Origin: Jiangella asiatica
GTDB taxonomy: Bacteria; Actinomycetota; Actinomycetes; Jiangellales; Jiangellaceae
DNA length: 64,000 nt
Direction: 5' to 3'
NCBI RefSeq assembly: GCF_004349065.1
Contig: NZ_SMKZ01000024.1
Location: 28,522-92,521 of the forward strand
In this document: piece after piece, positions 43,901 through 52,318 of the stretch
How positions within the stretch are numbered: the stretch's first letter is position 1
Layout of the letters: each line of letters starts with the position of its first letter
The notes under the pieces: model-generated
What the model was told of the DNA's origin: nothing
The model's database searches: none
The model's input: only the letters and a program-made list of their open reading frames with translations
Program-made: the position numbers and the translations under genes

Positions 43901-44974
43901 TCAGACGGTCGCGGGCGTGGGAACGTTGATGCCCCACTTCGGTGGGAACCAGTTGGTGAGTATCGAACCCGCGGGTACGAAGCGCTGCTTGATCCGGGAT
44001 CTGCCGCTGAGTCCGGCGACCGCCGGATGGGCGACTCTTGCGTACTTGTCGACCTCGCAGAACAGGTTCTGGCAGTCGATGAGCTGTAGGGGCCGTCCGA
44101 ACAGCCCGTCGAAGCGCAGCTCGAGGCGTTCGAAGTGCTCATCCTGACTCTCGGCCATGTAGGCGATGATGTCGGACTCGATGCCTGCCGCTCCAGGACC
44201 GAAGCACTTGCGGATCCCGTCCTTGGCTCCTGGGCCGGCGACCACAAAATCCATCTCGTCGAAGTCCAGGCCCTCGGAATAGTTCAGGTCGATGACGTAC
44301 TGGAACGCCAGGAAGTCGCCGAGCCCTGGCAGGGCGCGCAGAAGCTCGAAGGCTCGCTGCATCGTCGGGGCAGACTGCAACGCGGCCGGTACATCGGCCT
44401 CCATGATGTCGCGCAGCAGTCGTAGATGGTTGGTGTGCTTGCGTTCGGCCCCCAGCTTCGGCGGTGCCATGACGTAGGCCGCCGAGTACAGGCGGCGGCC
44501 CGACGCGAAGTTGCGGGTCAGGACGGCGTCGTACTCATCGAGGTCGAAGGACTTCCAGGTCGGCGTCTCTCCTACTTCAGCCAGGAGGAGTTCCCAGGTC
44601 TCTATCTTGTTGAACAGCTTGAACAGCAGAGTTCGGAAGACCACCTCGTCGAAGTCCTGGATTCCGTCGTAGATGACGTTGGCGAGCAAGTACTGGCTGA
44701 CTCGATCCGAGGCGCGGAAGCAGTTGGTGAACCGGTGATTGCGCAGGATGGGGTCCTCAGTCCACGGGCCTGCGTCGCCGCGCAATCGTGCGGTGTAGAT
44801 CTGCTGTCGCCTGGCCGCGAAGGTCCAGTACGTGTCGAACACCTCGGTCGGGCGCAGCGTGCGGCCCGCGACGGTCACCTCTGTGATGCTGCCAGGACCG
44901 CGCGCGCGTCCTGCTGCAGGAATCGGTTGCTCAGCGGGAAGCATGTCGCGTTCCACTGTCAGCATGCTCGGCAT
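43901..44974 (-). CDS. DNA-base hypermodification enzyme-like protein (5-hmdU DNA kinase / thymine pyrophosphorylase family)
   Basis: 357 aa. The core from RNHRFTNCFRASDRVSQYL (79-97) through RTLLFKLFNKIETWELL (114-130) to the YSAAYVM region near 160-170 is the helical signature shared by phage 5-hydroxymethyl-dU DNA kinases and the predicted alpha-glutamyl/putrescinyl-thymine pyrophosphorylases. Those enzymes activate 5-hydroxymethyl-uracil in DNA so that a bulky group can be attached. The second half (LRALPGLGDFLAFQYVIDLN) resembles a helix-hairpin-helix glycosylase-like region. It is convergent with the TS-like gene, 30 bases apart. Family recognition is from memory of the motif; the substrate here is unknown. 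Confidence 0.72.
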   Translation of the reverse strand: MPSMLTVERDMLPAEQPIPAAGRARGPGSITEVTVAGRTLRPTEVFDTYWTFAARRQQIYTARLRGDAGPWTEDPILRNHRFTNCFRASDRVSQYLLANVIYDGIQDFDEVVFRTLLFKLFNKIETWELLLAEVGETPTWKSFDLDEYDAVLTRNFASGRRLYSAAYVMAPPKLGAERKHTNHLRLLRDIMEADVPAALQSAPTMQRAFELLRALPGLGDFLAFQYVIDLNYSEGLDFDEMDFVVAGPGAKDGIRKCFGPGAAGIESDIIAYMAESQDEHFERLELRFDGLFGRPLQLIDCQNLFCEVDKYARVAHPAVAGLSGRSRIKQRFVPAGSILTNWFPPKWGINVPTPATV

Positions 44975-45518
44975 TGTCTCACCAATCTCACCAGCACCAC
45001 GGGACCATGGTGCGTGTCGGCGCTGCCGACATCAGAAGGGCCAGCGGCGCCCGCAATGTCCTGCTGCCCTCACCCCCATGCGCGGAGTCCGGCGTCTGCG
45101 TGAAACCGCACGGCGATGCTCCGAGTCAGCCTGTCGTAACAGAGATATGTACGCAGTCGATCCCATCGATGGCGTCATATTGGGCGGATCGACACACCGG
45201 CAGCGCTCGCCCCGATGGCGCGCAAGCTCAGGCTGAGGTGAGCCGCTCACCGGCCCGGCGACGAACCAGTCGAGTACCAGTTCGAGATCGACGCCCCGTG
45301 CCTTGACCCGTCGGTCAAGTGTCGACCCACGGGATTTGCCATCAAGTCTCAGTTCCCCGCAATCTCAGCCCGCTGACCTGCAGGTTCGCACCCGACCAAG
45401 CTGCACTCAAGCCTACAAGGCGCCGCGAACGACGCGCGAAGTGTCGAGTTTCTGTCGAGTCGGCGACTGACAGGGGATCGAATCGCCCTGCCGCAACGCG
45501 CTGACCTGCGGAAATGAG
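44975..45518. other. Long gene-free stretch between the island and tRNA-Ala
   Basis: About 540 bases with no convincing gene. The words GCTGACCTGC (near 45371 and 45500) occur twice, and TGTCGA-type words recur. This is where an attachment site and the end of an integrated element would lie, directly at the 3' end of the tRNA. I found no intact integrase here and could not identify the exact att repeat by eye. Confidence 0.4.
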
Positions 45519-45591
45519 TGGAGCTGAGGGGACTCGAACCCCTGACCCCCTCCATGCCATGGAGGTGCGCTACCAGCTGCGCCACAGCCCC
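45519..45591 (-). tRNA. tRNA-Ala (anticodon GGC)
   Basis: 73 bases on the minus strand fold into a full cloverleaf: acceptor stem GGGGCTG / CAGCTCC (one G-U), D-arm GCGCAGCTGGTAGCGC, anticodon stem CCTCC / GGAGG with loop ATGGCAT (anticodon GGC), T-arm AGGGGTTCGAGTCCCCT. CCA is not encoded. Its 3' end faces the accessory island, the usual geometry for integration of mobile elements. Confidence 0.95.
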
Positions 45592-45670
45592 GTGCCGAAC
45601 GGCTTCGTAAGCTTAGCTGACCGGTGCCGTAACCTCATAATCGGGATCGACACACCTCGTCAGCGCCGGT

Positions 45671-46306
45671 TCAGCCCTCTTCGATCACCACCGGGGTCGG
45701 CAGCGTGCCGGCGTTGTGCTCGACGAGGATCCAGCCGTCGTCGCCTTCGCGGAGCATGGACCACGAGCAGTTGGACAGCCCGCCCACGTTGGTGAACCGG
45801 TGCAGGGGCAGTCCGATGGCCGCGGCGATGCCCAGGCGTGCCGATCCGCCGTGGGAGGTCAACACGACGAGGCCGTCCTCGGGCAGCCGGGCGGCGGCGT
45901 CGGTGATGGCCGCGAACATGCGCTCGGCCACCTCCTGCCGGCTCTCGCCGCCGCCGACACGCAGCAGGGGGTCGCCGGAGCGCCAGGCCTTGTAGTCGTC
46001 CGGCCAGCGGGACGCGATCTCTGTGCTCGTGCAGCCCTGCCACTCGCCGGCGTAGGTCTCACGCAGCCGCGCGTCGAGCTCGACGTCGAGACCGACGAGC
46101 CCGGCCAGGGCGGCGATGGTGTCCTGGGCGCGTTGCAGGTCCGACGAGATCAACAGGTTCGGTTGCAGGGCGGCCAGCCGGGAGGCGGCCTCCCGGGCCT
46201 GCTGCCGGCCGAGGTTGTCGAGGGCGACATCGGTCTGGCCCTGGAACCGCCCGGCCGCGTTCCACTCCGTCCGGCCGTGGCGCCACAGGACGACGCGGCG
46301 GCTCAC
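45671..46306 (-). CDS. Histidine phosphatase family protein (phosphoglycerate mutase-like)
   Basis: 211 aa from a GTG at 46306 that overlaps the stop of rsfS (GTGA). The phosphorylated histidine is in LWRHGRTEWN near residue 10, the second histidine in TSHGGSARLG near 150, and DLQRAQDTI is also typical. Members remove phosphates from small molecules; this one is often encoded directly behind rsfS and nadD in actinobacteria, where its role (for example as a 2-phosphosugar or glucosyl-3-phosphoglycerate phosphatase) is not settled. Confidence 0.88.
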   Translation of the reverse strand: MSRRVVLWRHGRTEWNAAGRFQGQTDVALDNLGRQQAREAASRLAALQPNLLISSDLQRAQDTIAALAGLVGLDVELDARLRETYAGEWQGCTSTEIASRWPDDYKAWRSGDPLLRVGGGESRQEVAERMFAAITDAAARLPEDGLVVLTSHGGSARLGIAAAIGLPLHRFTNVGGLSNCSWSMLREGDDGWILVEHNAGTLPTPVVIEEG

Positions 46307-46701
46307 TCCCCGTCACCAGGGCGGCCGCCCCGTCCGACGTTCACGTCCTCGGGCAGCTCGATGGTCGGGCAGTCCTTCCACAGCCGCTCCAGGGCGTAGA
46401 AGATGCGGTCCTCGGCGTGCTGGACGTGGACGACGATGTCGACGTAGTCGAGCAGCACCCAGCGGCCCTCCCGCTCGCCCTCGCGGCGCACGGGCTTGGC
46501 GTCGAGGTCCCGCAGCCCTTCCTCGACCGCGTCGACGATCGAGCGGACCTGACGGTCGTTGGAGGCCGAGCAGACCAGGAACACGTCGGTGATGGCCAAC
46601 TGCTCGGACACGTCGAAAGCGACGATGTCGTCGGCCAGCTTGTCGGCTGCGGCCTCGGCGGCCGCGATCGTGAGCTGGATCGCGCGATCGGTTGCGGTCA
46701 A
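46303..46701 (-). CDS. rsfS: Ribosome silencing factor RsfS
   Basis: 132 aa, normal size. The DUF143 core is clear: KLADDIVAFDVSEQLAITDV, then FLVCSASNDRQVRSIVDAVE, and REGEREGRWVLLDYVDIVVHV. RsfS binds ribosomal protein L14 and blocks joining of the subunits when nutrients are low. Its neighbours nadD and the histidine phosphatase form the standard actinobacterial cluster. Confidence 0.95.
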   Translation of the reverse strand: MTATDRAIQLTIAAAEAAADKLADDIVAFDVSEQLAITDVFLVCSASNDRQVRSIVDAVEEGLRDLDAKPVRREGEREGRWVLLDYVDIVVHVQHAEDRIFYALERLWKDCPTIELPEDVNVGRGGRPGDGE

Positions 46702-46741
46702 GCCGGCGTCCCCTTCTCCTGTGGTCGTAGGGTCTAGCGTC

Positions 46742-47338
46742 TCATGCCCCGACGTAGAGGCCGCGTTTGTTGATGTACTGGACGATGCCGTCGGGCACCA
46801 GGTACCAGATGGGCTCGCCTGCGGTGACCCGGTGCCGGCACTCGCTGGACGAGATGGCCAGCGCCGGCACCTCCACCAGCGTCACCTTGTCGTCGGGCAG
46901 CCCGACGGCGGAAAGGTCGTGGCCCGGCCGCGTGCAGCCGACGAAGTGGGCCAGGTCGAACAGCTCGTCGTGGTCGCGCCAGGACAGGATCTGCTCCAGC
47001 GCGTCGGCACCGGTGATGAAGAACAGCTCGGTGTCCTCGCCCCGGTCGGCCCGCAGGTCGCGCAGGGTGTCGACGGTGTACGTGGGGCCACCGCGGTCGA
47101 TGTCGACCCGGCTGACGGAGAACACCGGGTTCGACGCGGTGGCGATGACGGTCATCAGGTAGCGATCCTCGGCCGGCGTGACCTCGCGATCGGTCTTCTG
47201 CCAGGGCTCACCAGTGGGGACGAAGACGACCTCGTCGAGGCCGAACCAGTGCTGCACCTCGCTGGCGGCGACCAGGTGACCGTGGTGGATCGGGTCGAAG
47301 GTGCCGCCCATGACCCCGATCCGGGTTCGCTTGCCCAC
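46742..47338 (-). CDS. nadD: Nicotinate-nucleotide adenylyltransferase NadD
   Basis: 198 aa, GTG start. The nucleotidyltransferase motif [20 protein letters not shown] lies at the N-terminus (T/HxGH catalytic motif) and the family's closing signature [21 protein letters not shown] is present. It makes nicotinic acid adenine dinucleotide from NaMN and ATP, a step in NAD synthesis. It is followed by rsfS after 40 bases. Confidence 0.95.
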   Translation of the reverse strand: MGKRTRIGVMGGTFDPIHHGHLVAASEVQHWFGLDEVVFVPTGEPWQKTDREVTPAEDRYLMTVIATASNPVFSVSRVDIDRGGPTYTVDTLRDLRADRGEDTELFFITGADALEQILSWRDHDELFDLAHFVGCTRPGHDLSAVGLPDDKVTLVEVPALAISSSECRHRVTAGEPIWYLVPDGIVQYINKRGLYVGA

Positions 47339-47357
47339 AGTGGTGCCCGCCCCGCGC

Positions 47358-47504
47358 TCAGGCGTGCGGCCGGCCCTTGCCGAACGACAGCACGATGAGG
47401 AGCAGAACGAGCAGGATGGCGAACGCGGACAGCCCCCAGCCCAGCGCGGGGAAGCCTTCGGACTCGGAGTGGGCCTCTTCGGCCAGCAGCACCAGGGTCT
47501 TCAT
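47358..47504 (-). CDS. Small membrane protein (48 aa)
   Basis: 48 aa from the ATG at 47504. It has a short acidic N-terminal part ([19 protein letters not shown]), one membrane helix ([20 protein letters not shown]) and a basic tail GKGRPHA, so it should sit in the membrane with its C-terminus inside. The start and stop fit neatly between proA (17 bases) and nadD (19 bases), and similar tiny membrane proteins occur at this spot in other actinobacteria, which supports a real gene. Function unknown. Confidence 0.7.
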   Translation of the reverse strand: MKTLVLLAEEAHSESEGFPALGWGLSAFAILLVLLLIVLSFGKGRPHA

Positions 47505-47521
47505 GAGGCGACAGCCTATCG

Positions 47522-48763
47522 TCAGCCGCGGACGTGCCCGTCACCGGTGACGACGTACGTCGTCGTGGTGAGCTCCGGCAGCCCCATCGGCCCGCGCGCG
47601 TGCAGCTTCTGCGTGGAGATGCCGATCTCGGCGCCGAAACCGAACTGCTCGCCGTCGGTGAACCGGGTCGAGGCGTTCACCATGACGGCGGCGGAGTCGG
47701 TGGTGGCGGCGAAGCGCTGCGACGCCGGCAGCGACCGCGTCACGATGGCTTCGGTGTGCCCGCTCCCCCACCGCCGGATGTGCGCCACCGCGTCGTCCAG
47801 GCTGTCGACGACGGCGGCGGCGAGGTCCAGCGAGAGGTACTCCGCGGCCCAGTCGTCGTCGGTGGCCGGCACGACGGCGTCGTCGTACGCCCGCACGCGA
47901 TCGTCGCCGTGGACGGTGACACCCTCAGCGCGCAGGGCACCTAGCGCCGCCGGAAGGAACTCGCCGGCTACGGCGGAGTGGACGAGCAGCGTCTCGGCGG
48001 CGTTGCACACGCTCGGCCGCTGCACCTTGGCGTTGAGGACGATCGCCAGTGCCTTCTCGAGGTCGGCGTCGGCGTCGACGTAGACGTGGCAGTTGCCGAC
48101 GCCGGTCTCGATGACCGGGACCGTGGACTCCTCGACGACGCTGCGGATGAGCCCGGCGCCACCACGCGGGATGAGCACGTCGACCAGGCCGCGGGCGCGC
48201 ATGAGCTGCTTGGCCTCGTCGTGCCCGCCGGGGACCAGCTGGACTGCGTCGCGCGGCAGCCCGGCGGACGCCACCGCGGCGGCCAGCACGTCGACGACGG
48301 CCTCGTTGGAAGCCGCGGCGCTCGAGGAACCCTTGAGCAGGACGGCGTTGCCGCTCTTGAGCGCCAGGCCGGCGGCGTCGGCGGTCACGTTGGGCCGCGC
48401 CTCGTAGATGATGCCGACAACGCCCATGGGCACCCGCCGCTGCGTGACCTGCAGGCCGTTGGGCAGCGTGTAGCCGCGGAGGACCTCGCCCACCGGGTCC
48501 GGCAGCCCGGCCACCTGGCGCAGTCCGCCGGCCATGCCGGCGATGCGCGCGTCGTCGAGGCGCAGGCGGTCGACGATGGCCTCGCTGGTGCCGTTCTGCC
48601 GTGCCCGCTCGACGTCGGCGGCGTTGCGCTCGATGATGCCCGCGGAGCTCGCCTCCAGCGCGTCGGCCATCGCGTGCAGGGTGGCGTCCTTCTCGGCGCG
48701 GGTGCGCACGGCCAGGTCGGCGGCGGCCGCGCGAGCGCGTCGGCCCATGTCGGAGATGGTCAC
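47522..48763 (-). CDS. proA: Gamma-glutamyl phosphate reductase (glutamate-5-semialdehyde dehydrogenase) ProA
   Basis: 413 aa, normal length. Aldehyde-dehydrogenase fold with the catalytic cysteine in [15 protein letters not shown], and signature [20 protein letters not shown] and [20 protein letters not shown]. It reduces gamma-glutamyl phosphate to the semialdehyde with NADPH in proline synthesis. It lies directly after proB. Confidence 0.96.
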   Translation of the reverse strand: MTISDMGRRARAAAADLAVRTRAEKDATLHAMADALEASSAGIIERNAADVERARQNGTSEAIVDRLRLDDARIAGMAGGLRQVAGLPDPVGEVLRGYTLPNGLQVTQRRVPMGVVGIIYEARPNVTADAAGLALKSGNAVLLKGSSSAAASNEAVVDVLAAAVASAGLPRDAVQLVPGGHDEAKQLMRARGLVDVLIPRGGAGLIRSVVEESTVPVIETGVGNCHVYVDADADLEKALAIVLNAKVQRPSVCNAAETLLVHSAVAGEFLPAALGALRAEGVTVHGDDRVRAYDDAVVPATDDDWAAEYLSLDLAAAVVDSLDDAVAHIRRWGSGHTEAIVTRSLPASQRFAATTDSAAVMVNASTRFTDGEQFGFGAEIGISTQKLHARGPMGLPELTTTTYVVTGDGHVRG

Positions 48764-48790
48764 CGGCTCAGTCTACGGCGCACGGCGCGT

Positions 48791-49945
48791 TCACCTGCGC
48801 CGGGCGGGCGGACTGCCCAGCAGGACGAGGTCGTCGCGGTGCACGACCTCGCGCTCGTACTCCGGGCCGAGCTCGCGGGCCAGGTCCTTCGTCGACCGGC
48901 CCAGCAGCGCCGGCAGCTCGGCGGCGTCGTAGTTGACCAGCCCGCGCGCCACGGCGTGACCGGCCTCGTCGAGCAGATCGACCGGGTCGCCGGCGGTGAA
49001 CGTCCCGTCGACGGCGATGATGCCGGCCGGCAGCAGCGAGGCGCCGCGCTCGACGACGGCCCGCACGGCGCCGGCGTCGAGCGTCAGGCTGCCCATGCCA
49101 TCGGTGGCGTGCTCTAACCACAGCAGCCGGGTGGCTCGGCGGGACGCGCGCCGGTGGAACCAGGTGCCGACGGGGTCGCCGTCGAGAACGGCCGAGACCT
49201 GGGGCGCCGAGGCCAGCACGACGTCGACGCCGGAGCCGGTCGCGATGGTGGCCGCCTCCACCTTCGTCACCATGCCGCCGCTGCCGAGCCCGGACCGGCC
49301 CGCCGAGCCGATGTCGACGCCGGCGAGGTCGGTGGGGTCGTGCACGTCGGCGATGCGGGTGCTCCCGGCCCGGTGCGGATTGCCGTCGTAGAGGCCGTCG
49401 ATGTCGGAGAGCAGCACCAGCAGGTCTGCGTGGACCAGCTGGGCCACCAGCGCGGCCAGCCGGTCGTTGTCGCCGAAGCGGATCTCGTGGGTGGCGACGG
49501 TGTCGTTCTCGTTCACGATCGGCACCACGCCGAGCGCGAGCAGCTGGTGCAGGGTCCGGTAGGCGTTGCGGTAGTGCGAGCGGCGGGTGACGTCGTCGAC
49601 CGTGAGAAGCACCTGCCCGACGCGCAGGCCGTGGCCGGCGAACGCGGCGGTGTAGTGCGCCATCAGCAGTCCCTGGCCGACGCTGGCCGCGGCCTGCTGG
49701 CGGGCCAGGTCGCGCGGCCGGCGCGGCAGGCCCAGCGGGGCGAGGCCGGCGGCGATGGCGCCCGACGACACCAGGACGACCTCGCGACCGGCCGCCCGCG
49801 CCTTCGCCAGCGCGTCCACCAAACTCGCGACCGGTCCGTCGTCGAGGCCTCCGTGTGCCGTCGTGAGCGACGACGACCCCACCTTGACGACGACGCGCGG
49901 GGCGGTCGCCACCGCCGAGCGCGTTCGGGCATCGTCGTCGGCCAC
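48791..49945 (-). CDS. proB: Glutamate 5-kinase ProB with PUA domain
   Basis: 384 aa. Amino-acid kinase domain with VVVKVGSSSLT at the start, NENDTVATHEIRFGDNDRL and GSGGMVTKVEAATIATGSGV; a C-terminal PUA domain follows from about residue 290 (GIIAVDGTFTAGDPVDLLDE). It phosphorylates glutamate as the first step of proline synthesis and is inhibited by proline. GTG start preceded by gggagga. Next gene is proA after 27 bases. Confidence 0.96.
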   Translation of the reverse strand: MADDDARTRSAVATAPRVVVKVGSSSLTTAHGGLDDGPVASLVDALAKARAAGREVVLVSSGAIAAGLAPLGLPRRPRDLARQQAAASVGQGLLMAHYTAAFAGHGLRVGQVLLTVDDVTRRSHYRNAYRTLHQLLALGVVPIVNENDTVATHEIRFGDNDRLAALVAQLVHADLLVLLSDIDGLYDGNPHRAGSTRIADVHDPTDLAGVDIGSAGRSGLGSGGMVTKVEAATIATGSGVDVVLASAPQVSAVLDGDPVGTWFHRRASRRATRLLWLEHATDGMGSLTLDAGAVRAVVERGASLLPAGIIAVDGTFTAGDPVDLLDEAGHAVARGLVNYDAAELPALLGRSTKDLARELGPEYEREVVHRDDLVLLGSPPARRR

Positions 49946-50052
49946 GTCATTCCTCCCGTTCGTGGCGAGCCATCACCAGGACTTTGCGTGCCTCACCAGG
50001 CTTACAAGCATGGTGCGACATGGGATTTCGTGCTGAACGTGATCATTTGGGG

Positions 50053-51402
50053 TCACTGGAGGCGGGGGTCGGTGCCGCGCGGACCGAGCAGCTCCGAACC
50101 CGCGTGGATGCTCGGCTCCCAGTCGAAGATCACCGCGTCCTCGCCGCCGATGACCACCTCGTCGCCGGCCTGCGCGCCGGCCTTGATCAGCGCGTCCTCG
50201 ACGCCCAGCTTCGCCAGCCGGTCGGCGAGGAACCCGACCGCCTCGTCGTTGGTGAAGTCGGTCTGACGGATCCAGCGCTCCGGCTTCACGCCGCGCACCC
50301 GGAACCGCTCACCCTCGTTGGTGACGGTGAAGCCGGAGTCGTCGACGGCGGTGGGACGCAACACCAGGCGGGTCGCCTCCGGCGGCGGTGCAGCCGCCCG
50401 CGCCGCCGCGACCAGCTCACCCATGGCGAACGTCAGCTCACGCAGGCCCTCGTGGGTCGCCGCGGACACCGGGAACACCCGCCAGCCGCGCGCCTCGATG
50501 TCGGCGCGGACCAGGTCGACCAGCTCCCGCGCGTCCGGCACGTCGATCTTGTTCAGCGCCACCATCCGCGGCCGGTCGTCCAGGCCGCCGTGCTTCTCCA
50601 GCTCCGCCTCGATGACGTCGATGTCGCTGAGCGGGTCGCGGCCGGGCTCCATGGTGGCGCCGTCGACGACGTGCACCAGCGCCTTGCATCGTTCGACGTG
50701 GCGCAGGAACTCGTGGCCCAGCCCGCGGCCCTCGCTGGCGCCCTCGATCAGGCCGGGCACGTCGGCGACGGTGTAGCGGACGTCGCCGGCCTCGACGACG
50801 CCGAGATTCGGCGTCAGCGTCGTGAACGGATAGTCGGCGATCTTCGGCCGCGCCGAGGAGATGGCGGCGATCAGGCTGGACTTGCCGGCGCTGGGGAAAC
50901 CAACCAGGCCGACATCGGCGACGCTCTTGAGCTCGAGGACGACATCGAGGGTGTCGCCCGGCTCGCCGAGCAGCGCGAAGCCCGGCGCCCGGCGTCGCTT
51001 GGAGGCCAGCGCGGCGTTGCCCAGCCCGCCGTTGCCGCCCTTGGCGACGACGAAGCGGGTACCGGCCCCGACGAGGTCGACGAGCTCCTCGCCGTCGCGG
51101 GTGCTCACGAGCGTGCCGTCGGGCACCGGCAGGACGATGTCGGCACCGTCGGCACCGGATCGGTTGTCGCCCTCGCCGGGCGCGCCGTTCCTGGCCTTGC
51201 GGTGCGGCGAGCGGTGGTAGTCCAACAGCGTCGTGGTGTTGGGGTCGACGACGAGGACGATGTCGCCGCCGCGACCGCCGTTGCCGCCGTCCGGGCCGCC
51301 CAGCGGCTTGAACTTTTCCCGGTGGACCGACACGCAGCCGTGGCCGCCGGCGCCGGCCGCCAGGTGCAGCACGACGCGGTCGACGAAGCTGGGGATCGCC
51401 AT
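50053..51402 (-). CDS. obgE: GTPase Obg/CgtA
   Basis: 449 aa from the ATG at 51402, preceded by the very strong site aaggaggtg. The Obg domain is glycine-rich ([20 protein letters not shown]); the GTPase domain has P-loop [15 protein letters not shown] near 167, then DVPGLIEGA and NKIDVPDA; the actinobacterial OCT domain ends the protein ([20 protein letters not shown]). It works in assembly of the large ribosomal subunit and in growth control. It follows rpmA, but a hairpin lies between them. Confidence 0.96.
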   Translation of the reverse strand: MAIPSFVDRVVLHLAAGAGGHGCVSVHREKFKPLGGPDGGNGGRGGDIVLVVDPNTTTLLDYHRSPHRKARNGAPGEGDNRSGADGADIVLPVPDGTLVSTRDGEELVDLVGAGTRFVVAKGGNGGLGNAALASKRRRAPGFALLGEPGDTLDVVLELKSVADVGLVGFPSAGKSSLIAAISSARPKIADYPFTTLTPNLGVVEAGDVRYTVADVPGLIEGASEGRGLGHEFLRHVERCKALVHVVDGATMEPGRDPLSDIDVIEAELEKHGGLDDRPRMVALNKIDVPDARELVDLVRADIEARGWRVFPVSAATHEGLRELTFAMGELVAAARAAAPPPEATRLVLRPTAVDDSGFTVTNEGERFRVRGVKPERWIRQTDFTNDEAVGFLADRLAKLGVEDALIKAGAQAGDEVVIGGEDAVIFDWEPSIHAGSELLGPRGTDPRLQ

Positions 51403-51461
51403 CTCTGCACCTCCTTCAGGTCTGTTGTCATGGCAGCTGGTGGCTGGTCGGGAAGACGCGA

Positions 51462-51492
51462 GGGCGGGCCGGTCGAGGTGACCGGCCCGCCC
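51462..51492 (-). terminator. Perfect 13-bp hairpin between rpmA and obgE
   Basis: Bases 51462-51474 and 51480-51492 are perfect reverse complements, very GC-rich, with a 5-base loop. No T-run follows. Its place between the ribosomal protein genes and obgE suggests an attenuating terminator that lowers obgE expression compared with rplU-rpmA. Confidence 0.65.
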
Positions 51493-51529
51493 TGGTGCGT
51501 TCACTGCTGTTGCTCGCGCGGAGCGGGGG

Positions 51530-51790
51530 TCACTCCCCCGCCGGCACGACGATGTTGACGACCTTGCGGCCACGCTTGACGCCGAACTCGACGGCGCCCG
51601 CGGACGTGGCGAACAGGGTGTCGTCCTTGCCCCGACCAACGTTCTCGCCCGGGTGGAAATGGGTGCCGCGCTGGCGGACGATGATCTCGCCGGCGTTGAC
51701 CAGCTGGCCGCCGAAGCGCTTGACACCGAGCCGCTGCGCGTTGGAGTCGCGCCCGTTCTTACTGGACGAGGCGCCCTTCTTGTGAGCCAT
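51530..51790 (-). CDS. rpmA: 50S ribosomal protein L27
   Basis: 86 aa, beginning [20 protein letters not shown], the standard L27 opening, with [20 protein letters not shown] and [20 protein letters not shown] following. The N-terminal tail reaches the peptidyl transferase centre. It follows rplU after 15 bases. Confidence 0.98.
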   Translation of the reverse strand: MAHKKGASSSKNGRDSNAQRLGVKRFGGQLVNAGEIIVRQRGTHFHPGENVGRGKDDTLFATSAGAVEFGVKRGRKVVNIVVPAGE

Positions 51791-51805
51791 GAGTGGGTTC
51801 CTTGC

Positions 51806-52120
51806 CTACTTCGTCTCGATGCCGGTGACCTTGACCTGCGTGTACTTCTGTCGGTGCCCCTGGCGCCGCCGGTACCCGGTCTTGTTCTTGTACCGGAGGA
51901 TGTGGATCTTCGGGCCCTTGGTGGCGCCGACGATCTCGGCCGTCACGGTCACCCCGGCCAGCGCCTTGGCGTCGGACGTCACGGTCTCGCCGTCGACGAG
52001 GAGGACCGCCGGCAGCGTGATGGTGGCGCCGACCTCGGCGTTGTCGAGCTGGTCGACGTCGATGACGTCTCCGACGGAGACCTTCCTCTGGTTGCCGCCG
52101 CTGCGGACGATCGCGTACAC
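51806..52120 (-). CDS. rplU: 50S ribosomal protein L21
   Basis: 104 aa from a GTG at 52120. [20 protein letters not shown] at the start and [20 protein letters not shown] near the end are the L21 signatures. It binds 23S rRNA in the large subunit. It is the first gene of the rplU-rpmA unit and stands behind the palindrome at the 3' end of rne. Confidence 0.98.
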   Translation of the reverse strand: MYAIVRSGGNQRKVSVGDVIDVDQLDNAEVGATITLPAVLLVDGETVTSDAKALAGVTVTAEIVGATKGPKIHILRYKNKTGYRRRQGHRQKYTQVKVTGIETK

Positions 52121-52258
52121 CGCGGACTCACTCTCTCACTCGGGCTTCGGGCGCGCATGCCCCCGCGAGGAGTCGCGGGGCATGCGAGTATGGGCGCGAG
52201 ATGCGCCGACGCCCTAGGGTACGGAATCTTGCCTGGTGTGGTCAAACTCGCCGGCGTA

Positions 52259-52318
52259 TCCCATGATCATCAACGATCGCGGGCGCCATCACGCCCGGAA
52301 CGGTCGATGATCATGGGA
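52259..52318. repeat. Imperfect palindrome at the 3' end of rne, related to the one at 58950
   Basis: The arms 52259-52285 and 52292-52318 pair with 13 perfect outer bases (TCCCATGATCATC / GATGATCATGGGA) and a perfect GC-rich inner stem around the 6-base loop; a few mismatches lie between. The rne stop codon (52311-52313) lies inside the right arm. The outer word CCCATGATCATC is shared with the perfect palindrome at 58950-59023, so the two belong to one repeat family. Here it can act as the rne terminator. Confidence 0.7.

Noticed and set aside
44975..45518. Possible attachment site next to tRNA-Ala
   Set aside because: I could not find a second copy of the tRNA 3' end in the window by eye, so I did not annotate att sites.
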